Below are positions 1 through 10,639 of a stretch of DNA of 64,000 bases, in pieces. Within the stretch, counting starts at the first letter, position 1, and every line of letters begins with the position of its first letter. The notes under the pieces are model-generated. The model saw only the letters and a program-made list of their open reading frames with translations, searched no databases and was not told where the DNA came from. Source of the stretch: Azorinus chamasolen (Eukaryota > Mollusca > Bivalvia > Cardiida > Solecurtidae); the NCBI GenBank assembly GCA_963576725.1, contig OY755242.1:2060404-2124403 (forward strand), given 5' to 3'. Both the position numbers and the translations under genes were made by a program.

Positions 1-54
1 AGGAATGTTTTGACATGGCTGAAACAGTTGAATCAAATCTTTATGATATCATAA

Positions 55-122
55 GCAAACAGAGCAGACCCATATTAGACAGCTCCTATAGGAGCCATCT
101 GATACGGGTCTACTCTGTTTGC
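55..122. repeat. Hairpin repeat family H, copy 1
   Basis: A 68-base imperfect palindrome. The left arm GCAAACAGAGCAGACCC pairs with the right arm GGGTCTACTCTGTTTGC, and the centre is the self-complementary CTCCTATAGGAG. It is followed by a flank ending AAAGGGTTAA that recurs beside other copies. About a dozen related copies are scattered through the window, so it is a dispersed foldback/MITE-like repeat. No coding content. Confidence 0.8.
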
Positions 123-234
123 AAAGGTTTATGGAGTAAAGGGTTAAGGATCATTTCTATGAAGTTTGGTCATATTCCACTGTCAAGAGTGGTTTATGAA
201 AATGTCATTTAGATATCTTGTTTATTACATAGGG

Positions 235-389
235 AATATTACAAGAAGTGACGATATGATGGGTTGTATCACATGAGTGTTTGTTTGGCCGTAGTATTCT
301 CATGAGCCGCGAAGCGGCCAGTGAGAATACCACGGACAAATAACCACAAATGTGATACAACCCATCATATCGTCACTTTGTGTAATATT
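235..389. mobile_element. MITE-like element with about 40-base inverted ends
   Basis: The first 40 bases (AATATTACAAGAAGTGACGA...) are nearly the reverse complement of the last 40 (...TCGTCACTTTGTGTAATATT). A second inner inverted pair (GTATTCTCA / TGAGAATAC) surrounds GCCGCGAAGCGGC, so the whole 155 bases can fold into one long stem. No open frame. I see no clear target-site duplication, so the superfamily cannot be named. Confidence 0.75.
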
Positions 390-403
390 TCATTTATTAT
401 ATA

Positions 404-761
404 TACATGTTTTAATTAAAGAACACAAACGAATATCAATATTCTAACTCCTGTTATTCAGATACATTGCATTACTGACAAGAGGGCCAGAATGGCCCTG
501 ACATCGCTCACCAGACAATCAGGAGAGAAGATTTTCAAAGATTTCACTATAATTATATTTCTATAGTAAACTAGCCGGCCCTGGGGGTGGGGTGAGGGGG
601 GGGCAAAATTTAATTCAGAAAGAATAAATTAATCTATACTTATGTTCAAAATTTCAGATATTTTCATTACATCTTCATGAGTTATTATACATGTTTTAAT
701 TAAAGAACACAAACGAATATCAATATTCTAACTCCTGTTATTCAGATACATTGCATTACTG
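404..761 (+). repeat. 74-base direct repeat flanking an F1 5' end
   Basis: The stretch 404-477 (TACATGTTTTAATTAAAGAA...) recurs at 688-761. Between the two copies lies the 5' end of an F1 element. The related F1 copy starting at 52877 lacks the second copy of this stretch, so the duplication is particular to this locus. It looks like a local duplication or gene-conversion product rather than a normal target-site duplication. Confidence 0.75.
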
Positions 762-888
762 TTCTATGTTTATTCAAAATTTCAATACCTAGTGAATATT
801 CATGGACAAAATAGTTGCAATGAAATATGGAAAGTGGGACAGTATAGCCATTTTAGAAAGTAAAGAAACATATTTCAAATTCCATTGA

Positions 889-954
889 CAAAGAGATCAG
901 ACCCTGATCAGACAGTTGCTATAGGAGCCGTCTGAATTGGTCTGTTCTGTTTGC
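889..954. repeat. Hairpin repeat family H, copy 2
   Basis: The arms CAAAGAGATCAGACC and GGTCTGTTCTGTTTGC close around CAGTTGCTATAGGAGCCGTC. It is carried inside the long F1 subtype, and its counterpart in the other long F1 copy is at 56547-56614. Confidence 0.7.
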
Positions 955-1072
955 AAATGCATGAAAAGTCATTTATATGAGGGAAAGGCTTAAGTAAACA
1001 TATTATAAGTGCATGTATATTGTACACAAAATGAAAATAATTTAATGCAATTTGCACTATATTTTATCATAA

Positions 1073-1138
1073 GCAAATAGAGCAGATTGATCAGATGGCT
1101 ACTACATGAGCAATCTGAGCTGGGTCTACTCTGTTTGC
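1073..1138. repeat. Hairpin repeat family H, copy 3
   Basis: The arms GCAAATAGAGCAGA and TCTACTCTGTTTGC surround a centre containing GGCTACTACATGAGC. It is also carried in the long F1 subtype; the counterpart copy is at 56735-56800. Confidence 0.7.
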
Positions 1139-2223
1139 AAAGGTGTAGAAAGGCATATTTATGGAGTAAAGGGTTAATTGTTCTATTTACAGGTCAGGTC
1201 TAATTTGCAACTGCCATTATCCAGAAGGGAGGCATTCAGGTTGTAATCAAAAAGTGCAAAAGGGAGATAACCTACCTTTTATGTATGCTAAAAATAGCCA
1301 GCTAAAAATAGACACTGCTCTCCAAGATGCAATAGAACACTTGAATTTGTATTAAGCTGAACTTCAAAACAGATACAATGATATAATCTATTTTGATAGC
1401 TGGCAGCTTAATGCAGGGCATAGATATGGGAAAAAAGCTTTAAGATCTTTCTGCATCTTGAGAATTATCCACATAGTTTTCTCAATCTAAAATGAGTTTG
1501 TGTAATTTGTCTAAACATAATTTCTACTCTACTGATCAGGCTAAGGGTGATTACCAATACTAGTCCTATCAGAACACTGGCTTATCTCTGATTAAGGGGG
1601 AACTTTTAAACTATTGTTTCTGATATGAAGAAGTATATATACACAGGGCAGGGCCAATTTAACCTCAGAACTATGATATTAACAAAACTCATAAAGGTAT
1701 GCTAAGTAAATCTATACAACATATATCTAAGCTCTAGGACATGTAGTTTTGACAAGAAGAGTTTCAAAGTTTTTCCTATGCATATATAGTGATCCCATGG
1801 GTTGTTAAAGCAGTCAGCTACAAAAAGCTGGCAATCCTTGGGGTGGGGCCAATTTTGACCATAGGAGCATAATTTATATACCTTTTGCAGAAGACCTAAA
1901 TTTGAAGCTATGTGCCAAATATGAAAGCTGAGAACCTTTTAGTTTGGGAGGAGAAGAATTTCAAAGTTTTCACTATATGTTTCTATTGAAAACTGAACAC
2001 CCCTGGAGCAGGGCCAATTTTGACCCCAGAGGCATAATTTATATAACTTTTGTAGAGGACCTACAGATGATGCTATGTACCAAAGATGAAAGCTGAGAAC
2101 CCTGTAGATTCAGAGGAGAAGATTTTTAAAGGTTGAAATTGTTGACGCCCGAAGACGGACGACAGACATCAGGCGATCACAAAAGCTCACCCTGAGCACA
2201 AAAGTGCTCTGATGAACTTAAAA

Positions 2224-2925
2224 CTGATAAGCCCTTGGGCGGGGCCATTTTAGGCCCGGGGATCATAATTTGAACATTCTTTGTAGAGGACCATAAGATC
2301 ATGCTACATAACAAATATCAAAGGTCTAGGGCTTACAGCTTAAGATAAGAAGATTTTTAAAGATTTTCCTATGAAAAACTGATAAGCCCTTGGGCGGGGC
2401 CATTTTTGGCCTGGGGGTCATAATTTGAACAATCTTTGTAGAGGACCATAAGATCATGCTACATACCAAATACCAAAGGTCTAGGCCTTACAGTTTCAGA
2501 GAAGATGATTTTTAAAGATTTTCCTATGAAAAACTGATAAGCCCTTGGGTGGGGCCATTTTTGGCCCGGGGGTCATAATTTGAACAATCTTTGTAAAGGA
2601 CCATAAGATCATGCTACATACCAAATATCAAAGGTCTAGGCCTTACAGTTTCAGAGAAGAAGATTTTTAAAGATTTTCCTATGAAAAACTGATAAGCCCT
2701 TGGGCGGGCCATTTTTGGCCCGGGGGTCATAATGTGAACAAAGTTTCGTTCCCCCTAACCACTGATGCTTCTGACAAAAATTCGTTAAAATCGGGCCAGC
2801 AGTTTCAGAGGAGATGTAATTTGAAAATGTGGCCGGACGACGGACGACGGACGCCGGATATTGGACGACGGAAACATCGTGGTCACAATAGCTCATCCTG
2901 AGCCTTTGGCTCAGGTGAGCTAAAA
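2224..2925 (+). mobile_element. F1 element, 5'-truncated, 3' end present
   Basis: About four tandem units of the type AAAACTGATAAGCCCTTGGGCGGGG... run into an ACGGACG-rich tract. They end in the terminal hairpin AGCTCATCCTGAGC...GGCTCAGGTGAGC followed by TAAAAA. The 5' terminus is missing: the array starts directly at the end of the preceding F1 copy. Confidence 0.8.
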
Positions 2926-3077
2926 ATAAACACATGTTCAACAAAAAAACACATTTTATGTTCAAGTTGAAGAAAATACTGTTGAATCTTATTAAATAAA
3001 TTTCAGCACGAAGTTATCTGCAACACCACAGATTCTAAAACTCCATTAAAATAAGTGGTACAATTATGATAACATAC

Positions 3078-3131
3078 TTCTTTGGTTGTTTGTTAGGATC
3101 ATCTTGTGAATGTGTTGTTTCTTTTCGACCC
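3078..3131 (-). CDS. Putative internal exon of the minus-strand host gene (most 3' one seen)
   Basis: On the minus strand a strong acceptor (TTTTGCTTTTTCAG) precedes 54 bases and a GTATGT donor follows. The frame is open, starting with one base of a split codon and ending with two: GRKETTHSQDDPNKQPK. The leading G completes the CG left by the exon at 18060-18194, giving Arg. The sequence is polar and probably disordered; I recognise no domain. The call rests on splice signals and phase agreement with three other exons, not on homology. Confidence 0.5.
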
Positions 3132-3228
3132 CTGAAAAAGCAAAACATACATCTAGAAAATCTCTTCTATAGTCAAAGCTCATGACTTCTTTTCTAAATC
3201 CAATTTATCCCATGAACATTCATGTTAA

Positions 3229-3872
3229 CAAGAGGGCCATGATGGCCCTGATATCGTTCACCAGACAATCAGAGGAGAAGATTTTCAAAGTTTTCACTAT
3301 ATGTTTCTATTGAAAACTGCCCACCACTGGGGCAGGCCAGTTTTGACCCCTGGGACATAATTCATATAACTTTTGTAGAAGACCTGAACATGATGCTATA
3401 TTGTGCCAAATATGAAAGCTGAGAACCTTCCAGTTACAGGAGAACATTTTCAAAGTTTTCACTATATCTACATTCTATGGAAATTTGACCACCCCTGGGG
3501 CGAGACCAATTTTGACCCCAAGGGCATAATTCATATAACTTTTGTAGAGGACCTGAACATGATGCTATGTGTCAAATATGAAAGCTGAGAACCTTCCAGT
3601 TTCAGAGAAGATTTTCAAAGTTTTCAGTATATGTTTCTATTGAAAACAAAGCACCAATGAGGCGGGGCCAATTTTGACCCCAGGTGCATAATTTATATAA
3701 CTTTTGTAGAGGACCTACAGATGATGCTATGTGCCAAAGATTAAAGCTGAGAACCCTGTAGATTCAGAGGAGAGGATTTTTAAAGGTTCAAATAAGATTA
3801 TTGTTGACTCGGGACAACACACGCCGATGGACGACGGACATATGGCGATCACAAAAGCTCACCTTGAGCACT
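3229..3872 (+). mobile_element. F1 element, 3' hairpin truncated
   Basis: Starts CAAGAGGGCCATGATGGCCC with a GTTCACC box. It contains about three units of the AAAGCTGAGAACCTTCCAGT type. The 3' end reaches AGCTCACCTTGAGCAC, but the closing arm of the terminal hairpin is absent, so the copy is broken at its end. Confidence 0.75.
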
Positions 3873-3968
3873 TAATGACAGTAAGGATATTTATCAGATG
3901 ATTTTTTAAAATGGCATATGAAATTTCCTACAGAAGTCATTCTGAGTCTACTGTTTCCAAAGGTAAAT

Positions 3969-5116
3969 CAAGAGGGCCAAGATGGCCCGTAATCGCTCAC
4001 CTGATTACCATAGATTTAAGATTATAGGCGGGTAGCCCCTGGGTGGGGCCAATATTGACCTTAGGGACAATATTTGAACAAAGTTGATAGTGGATTATGA
4101 GCAGTAGTTCTGGAAAATATGATTTTCAAAGATTTAGAATATTGATTTTATCAAGACAATGATTCTGACCAATGAAGATTGGGCTAACAATGTGCCCTCT
4201 AGAGTGTTTTTTCTAAGATTGGGCCTAGTGACCTACTTTTTGATCCCATCCTACCCATGATCAAATTCAACCTTGATATCTCTAAGGCAAGTATTCTGAG
4301 CAAGTTTGAGAAAGATTGGGCTAAAAATGTGGCTGTTGGAGTATGACCCAGATATGACCCAATGACCTAGTCTCTGACCTCATATAACCCACTTTTAAAC
4401 TTGTTGAAGATTTTATCAGGACAATCATTCTGACCAATTTTCATGAAGATTTGACTAAAAATGTGACCTCCAGAGTGTTCACAAGGTTATCATATTTTAC
4501 CTAGTGACCTAGTTTATAACCCAGTACGCCTAATTTTCGATCATGTTTGAGATTTTATCAAGACAATCATTCTGACCAAGTTTCATGAAGATTAGACAAA
4601 AAATGTGAAGACTAGGGTGTTCACAAGGTTTTTCTACAGTTTGACCTAGTGACCTCGGTTTTGATTCCACGTGACCCACTATCGAACTCATCCGAGATTA
4701 TATTAAAACAATCATTCTTATAAAGTTTCATGAAGATTCGGCTACAAATGTGACCTCTAGTGTGTTCACAAGGTTTTTCTACTATTTGACCTAGTGACCT
4801 AGTTCTTGACCGCACATGACCCACTTTCAAACTTGTCCGAGATTTTATTCGGAAAGATTGGGCAAAAAATGTGACTTGTAGAGTGTTCACAAGGTTTTCC
4901 TACTATTTGACCTAGTGACCTAGTTTTTAACCCCACGTGACCCACTATCGAACCCGTCCGAGATTTTATCAAGACAATCATTCTGACCAAGTTTCATGAA
5001 GATTGGACTAAAATTGTGACCACTAGAGTGTTCACAAGCAAATTGTTGACAACGCACGACGGACATTCAAGTCTCCCAAAAGCTCACCCTGAGCTTTGCT
5101 CAGGTGAGCTAAAAAA
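3969..5116 (+). mobile_element. F1 element, variant core (GACCTAGTGACCTAG type)
   Basis: Both F1 termini are present: CAAGAGGGCCAAGATGGCCC at the start, and AGCTCACCCTGAGCTTTGCT closed by CAGGTGAGCTAAAAA at the end. The core differs from other F1 copies: units of about 121-145 bases carry TTTGACCTAGTGACCTAGTT and CAAGTTTCATGAAGATT. F1 ends are therefore associated with more than one unrelated core. Confidence 0.8.
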
Positions 5117-5877
5117 GTGGTACATGTATTATAAAGTAAAGTGTTAAGCAGGCTCATTTATAAACGTTCTCTAACAGCTGATTAAATATGCTTTTAACCC
5201 TTACCTGATGAATATCCATGCATGACTCGGTGACATCCAATATCAATATTAACAAGCAAATTCATAGAATTGATATCCCCTGCCAAAGGTATTACCTAGT
5301 AAGACGGAAAACAATGGCAGGGGGGGGGGACCTTCAAATAATCAATTTCAAACATGAGGGTTATGATAGCCCTTGATCGTTCAACCAGGTTTTACTTGCT
5401 TTTAATACATACCTTAAATAGAGTTTTTGACCAACTTTATGAATATTGGGCCAAATTACTGCTTTCTTAAGGCAATCTTTAATAATAGCAAGTGTACGTG
5501 TGTTGATACTGAATGAGCCACAGCAAGGGGAAATGTGCCTTATTGTATTACAAAAAGTATTGACCTAGACTGGCTGCCGCTTCTCAGCTGTGGCATCTGA
5601 TCCAGTCTACTACTTTTTGCATTAGTTGTAGTTTGTATCTGTGTAGACAGGTGTTACTGTACAGTTGTCCAGTATGGTCATGCGATGTGATGTCATGTGT
5701 GTATTCGACCTTGTCCATGTACTGTCCAGTGTATTGTTTGTCAGATTGTCCAGTGAATGTGCTTGTTTATTAGAGAATGAGTGTATGATTGGGTGAAAGT
5801 GACCATAACAACTTTACTGATATCCCAGCCTTCCTTATCAGCCCACCTTAGGCACATGTCATTTTGGTAATCGTTAG
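5117..5877. other. Unclassified intronic/intergenic sequence
   Basis: AT-rich, with a short G-run near 5320. I see no repeat family used elsewhere in the window and no convincing exon or RNA gene here. Confidence 0.4.
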
Positions 5878-6149
5878 CACTGTCTGTCAACAACTCCGGA
5901 AATAGCTAGGTAAAACTACTAAGTGAAGCGAAAAGTTCATTGACTGTGAATTAGTAATTCGATATATTTATATAGATTATGACATATTCTAGCATTGCAA
6001 TGTTTGAAATTACTGGTAGATAGATCAACCAATGATTACATGGTTTCTGATCAATTCAAATTCACGTATTTAATTGGAAAAGTAGTAAAGTCAAACAGGC
6101 AAAGCCACATGCAAGATGCAACCACCACCAAAACACCGATAGACAGCAT

Positions 6150-6200
6150 GACACACACACACACACAACCACACACCCAAACACACACACACACACACAC
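6150..6200. repeat. (AC)n microsatellite
   Basis: A run of AC dinucleotides broken by a few CA/CC changes. It lies at the distal 3' end of a minus-strand Penelope-like tail, where other copies have GT-rich sequence. Confidence 0.9.
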
Positions 6201-6957
6201 GAAATGAACACAAAAAACACCGAAAGACACACAAGAACCAGGGACAAACGTTCCACACATGAACAAATCACAAGCACAAAGACGCAACGCAAACAAAAGG
6301 AAGGGTGACAAAGAAAGTACCGCCTTGGCACGGTCAGTAGCAAAAACACCACTGGGGGTTTAAACCGGTTTACGGACGTCCTAACCTCACACTTCTCTCA
6401 AAGTCACCCTAGCTTTACAAATATTGTAAATAAAGGTATCCCCGCTGGACTTACCCACAACATAGACGACGGTGAACACAGGACAACATGTAAAACATAG
6501 CATAATAACTGTGACAATCCGTCAAATATGTACTCAATGACTTTGCTGAAGTCAGAGCACCTGCAGGTAAGCCATTAAGGGCATGACAGGGAAAAAGTAA
6601 TACACGAGTCTGGTAAGCTCATCCTGTATCCAAGTTTAAGAGTATACCATCATAGAGTACTACCTTCGGCCTGTCATCGCGCAAGCAAAGAGGGTAGCGT
6701 AGCTACCAACTGTAAAAGGGTCGATAACCAAACATGCAGTGCGTTGCAATATAATAGGATCATAACCTTTCTTTTTAAATGTTTTAATGCGTTTTATAAA
6801 CAAATCATGAAAATGGATATGACCCCAAATTTTCCTAAGTTTGTAGATAACATCCCCATTAAATTTTGGTTGAGAAATGCCTTGTCGCAGTAACGTCCGT
6901 AGATTGCAATTATATTTACTAATGAGAGGTAAATCATTTTGGGTGCATTATTCTTGG
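6201..6957 (-). pseudogene. Penelope-like reverse transcriptase 3' fragment with 3' tail
   Basis: On the minus strand, about 6664-6893 reads through the C-terminal part of the same protein seen at 48940-49179 (KKGYDPIILQRTACLV, then a SYATLFACAMTG-like end) without a stop. Downstream is a 3' tail shared with copies at 13150, 28450, 40166 and 48661. The catalytic part is missing, so it is a 5'-truncated dead copy, inserted in the transposon at 5878-10049. Confidence 0.7.
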
Positions 6958-8457
6958 ATTAGTACAACCGAGATAGCAGCGAAGAGGTCAAAAACGTGTT
7001 CGCAATCGCTTTTCTAATCCTCCGACACACGATTTCACACATTCCTTGTCATCACACAGCCAATACACTCTTATGCCAGCGTTGATTGCAGAATACGATT
7101 GAAATTGGCTTTGAATTTGATAAAAGAAAAATAAGGTGTGTGTACGGCGAATAGATAAATGTGGTATGAATATTGTACGGCGAATAGCTTCCGACCTGTA
7201 CGGCGAATAGTAATATATTTTACTGTTATAAAGACTTCTCGGCAAATAGCTTGTGTGGTGTGCGGCATTTTACTGCTAAAATTTACTTATAATCGTTCCC
7301 TAAGGCTATGCGAGGAAAATAAACTGACACCTCATGTCTATCATGAAAATGCCATTGATCTAGAATTAAAATGTAGGTTGTGCAATAGCAAATGAGGAAA
7401 CTATTAGAAGGCACAAATGGCAGAGTATCCACATCTACTATTGCGCTACTTTCGGTTTTGATGGATCTGCACATAACAATGATTACAGAATTAATTGCTC
7501 ATGAATACTCTCCGTCATTATGGTACTGTTAAGTTTTACTGATAAATAAAGATTTTAGATTGCATGGATTTGTTTTATGACCGATATTTTAGCGACATGT
7601 ATAGACTAATAAGTTATAATGCGATACGAAAGTAGTTCAGGGAAGTGAGATGCTGCTTTTTATTGCAATAACAATCAAAAGAAACTTTATAAATGGTGCA
7701 ACCGTAAGGAGAAAAAAATCTGCATAAAAACTGCCCTTGTTGGGAGCCTTACAAACTGCACACCATTTTTCGCAGTGAAGAAGTGCGCTAGCAGTGGATC
7801 AAACATTTTAACGTCAGCCGCGAAGACTACAAGCCAACTTCCAACGACAGGGGCGTAGTTAGCGACACGCATTTACGCACGTGTGTAACATCAATGATAG
7901 GTGAAAACATTAACTAGTATGGTTAACACTCAGAGGCCAAGTAGGGATAGACTTTGATAAACGTTCTGTCTTGTTTTGTAAGATTTAACCCACTCCTCCT
8001 ATTGACGCCTCTGTAAAAGTCACTTTTTGAAACTTACTCAATTCTAAATTTTCCCGGAGGAGCAACCCCCGGGCCCCTATAGCCACAGTGTTTAAACTAT
8101 ATTTGGATTCAGCTACGCTCCTTACAGATGTGTAAGTGAATTTCTAGGTCTGAACATTTTAGTTTTAATTACTGTTGCATGCATCCGAGCATTCACGAAA
8201 TTCGGATACCACAAGATATATGTATGAATGAAGAATTAGTTTATTAATCACTTTGTATTTGAAAAGACTGGTGTTTGGTCTAAACAAGACATTCTGCTAT
8301 ATTAATTGCAATGAGAGATTCCCCTGCGTAAACAATGATTTAAAAAAATATTTTAATACCCACCCCACACACACACAATCGCACATACACTCGCGCACAC
8401 ACCAATCAAGTACCTTGTTGACTTGAGAGTGCTACCTCTTTGACATAAACTGATCAC

Positions 8458-8778
8458 ATGACATCAGTCTTCGGGCAAACAGCCTTAAATAGTCAGGGAA
8501 TAGAGGGTAGAAAAAGGACATCCCTGCTTAACTCCTTCAATACAAAGCTCTCGACTTATCAATCAGCCCTCCCTCGTATGCCACAGGCTGTAGCTGATGT
8601 GTATCAACACTTGTACAGCATTGCTATGCAATCCGTCTTTTATTGTGCCGCAGTAGATTATTTGACTAGGAATCTCGAGGACTCGAGTTCGCTGCCCACA
8701 CCCGATGAGTATATTTTCTCTAGAGAAACCCAGGTTACAGAAATCTTGTTTAAATCATTTATGCTTTTCTTCATATAA
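8458..8778 (+). CDS. Unrecognised open frame of 106 codons inside the transposon
   Basis: Starts MTSVFGQTALNSQGIEG and ends before TAA. The composition is not obviously low-complexity, and the frame lies in the non-repeat centre of the element at 5878-10049, where a transposase remnant could be. I see no DDE, RNase H or zinc-finger signature. It may be a chance frame. Confidence 0.2.
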   Translation: MTSVFGQTALNSQGIEGRKRTSLLNSFNTKLSTYQSALPRMPQAVADVYQHLYSIAMQSVFYCAAVDYLTRNLEDSSSLPTPDEYIFSRETQVTEILFKSFMLFFI

Positions 8779-8794
8779 ACTCATTTTAAGCATG

Positions 8795-8859
8795 TGCAAC
8801 CTGACTAGATCCAAACCAGATGCCACTTAGGAACCGTCTGATCAGGATCTGCTGTTTGC
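8795..8859. repeat. Hairpin repeat family H, decayed copy
   Basis: The right half is clear (AACCGTCTGATCAGGATCTGCTGTTTGC); the left arm is badly mutated. Confidence 0.5.
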
Positions 8860-10049
8860 TTATGACATTACATGTGTAGATTTATAGACCAAATTACTTT
8901 ATTTTTTGTCAAAAGAAATACCTCACTTGAAAAAATTACATTACACAAAAATGGCTAATATTCAGGATGACATTATTCTTGCATAAATAAAGGGTTAAAT
9001 AATTCTTATTAAATTTCTTTAGTAGAAAGGGGTTATTACGATGAAAAGTAGCTGTATATACATACATATATTGACCATATGAGTCTTAAAAGCAGGTGAT
9101 TACTTAATACAAGGCAAAAGTAGTGCAGAAAGCTTATAGTAACTTTCTGTATTAACTGTAGCTTGTATTATGCTACCACCTGCCTTACAGACCCATAATT
9201 GGACCTTTTTGATGGTCCGTTAAGACAGGTTCTACTATATTCTTTGCCAGAAACAACTCTCATGCCCTTTCTGTATAGAAACACACATCTAAGTCTTTGC
9301 AAACATAGTAGGACCAGATTCATTTCTCTGCTCTATTTGCTTTCGAATGGCTGTCATAAAGCAGGAAACATACTCATGAAAATCCATAAGTAATACACTT
9401 AAGAATAGAACTTCAACTTGAATTAGCACATTGACCAACTCTAAAGCAATGTTCTTAAATTGTTAAGTAGCCTATTAATGTAATTTAACTCACAGGTCAT
9501 TGTTCGACACTGTCGATTAAGATACCATCCTTATTTAAAGCACTTTCTTTCGAAAACTGTTGAAGCTATTCGCCTTACACTAAAAATCACTAGAAATGCT
9601 ATTCGCCGTACACCATAACAACTATTCGCCGTACATAATCCTACATATGAATTTTGTAATATCTTCTCACACAATGTATGGAAAGATACAATTTTTGGTA
9701 CATAAAACAAAACAATCATATGCTTCGATTCGGCAGTTATTTCATGAATATCCAAATATAAGTTTCCTTAAATAAGACACAAATATCAAGTGGCGTTGAC
9801 TTTTCCTCGCTACTAGGGAAGCATTTTACAGGTTAAATATTCTGATATTGCTAACTTATGCAAGAGTTTAAACTCTGAGTGAAGTAATCAAAGATTCATG
9901 GACCCGGTAGTGCTTTATCCATGATGGTTAAGATAACGAGAGTTAAAATAACAAAGGATTGTCTTACATGGTGTTGGTCAGTTTTATCACTTTCGTCGCT
10001 TCGCTTAGTAGTTTTACCTAGCTATTTCCGGAGTTGTTGACAGACAGTG

Positions 10050-10639
10050 ATTAGATTAGGACGCGAGTCCACATCTATATAATATACTATCATACAGTAT
10101 AATATAATGTAATATAATATCTATAATACTTCTACATTCTTGCAAAAGAAGAGAAAGATTTATGTGATAGCAACTGCCAATGTGTCTGGTGAGTATTTGA
10201 GTATTTGGAAATGAATAATTTATAATACTTTAGAATAGTAAAACTTGTACTTATTAGAACTTAAATAATTACTTGTCGGCATGGCTCATCATGTCGCATT
10301 CTGCCATATCACATGTTTGGAAAAGTACTGAAGTTTGTATTGTATTGATTAATGTATTTATAGCTTGTATTAATTATATGTAATTGTCTATGTTTTAGGT
10401 TTCAAATAAATATCGAACTCAACAGACTTTGGTCTCACTCTCAGTCTTGGTCTACATATACTATACAGTTTATTCTGATATAGTGAATCATTACATATCG
10501 GATTGGGTGTTGCATTGGTGACGTGGTTGCTGATCTTTTTTCTAAACGGTTTGAATCATACTTGGCCTATTCTATCTTGACACTGCTTGAATATGAAAGC
10601 TGTATGAAGCATACTCAAGTACTTAATGCAATACAGTAT
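10050..10639. other. Unclassified AT-rich sequence
   Basis: Contains a dense TATAATAT-type stretch near 10080-10130. No gene, tandem array or recognised terminus is visible. Confidence 0.4.

Larger units (their letters stand above)
479..2223 (+). mobile_element. F1 element, long subtype
   Basis: The 5' end is CAAG followed by the hairpin AGGGCCAGAATGGCCCT and a GCTCACC box. The 3' end carries RGAC-type bases, AGCTCACCCTGAGC and a degenerate closing arm. Unlike most F1 copies, about 1.2 kb in the middle is non-tandem sequence that includes two H hairpins. The same middle sequence recurs in the F1 copy at 52877-59589, whose outer flanks differ. That shows a mobile subtype, not a segmental duplication. 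Non-autonomous; no protein domains. Confidence 0.75.
5878..10049. mobile_element. DNA transposon-like element with 54-base terminal inverted repeats
   Basis: Bases 5878-5931 (CACTGTCTGTCAACAACTCC...) are the reverse complement of 9996-10049 with one mismatch. Inside, the 12-mer TACGGCGAATAG occurs three times near the left end (7143, 7176, 7199) and inverted about three times near the right end (9566, 9599, 9622). The left spacing is longer because a retroelement tail of about 0.75 kb is inserted there; without it the clusters lie roughly symmetrically. Possible 4-base duplication TTAG. I recognise no transposase, so the superfamily is open (hAT-like subterminal repeats are one possibility). 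Confidence 0.65.

Noticed and set aside
2224..2925. Tandem arrays as CRISPR
   Set aside because: Units are about 155 bases with no short-repeat/unique-spacer alternation, and the sequence is eukaryotic.
6051..6352. Cysteine/valine-rich minus-strand frames
   Set aside because: They translate an (AC)n microsatellite and its flanks.
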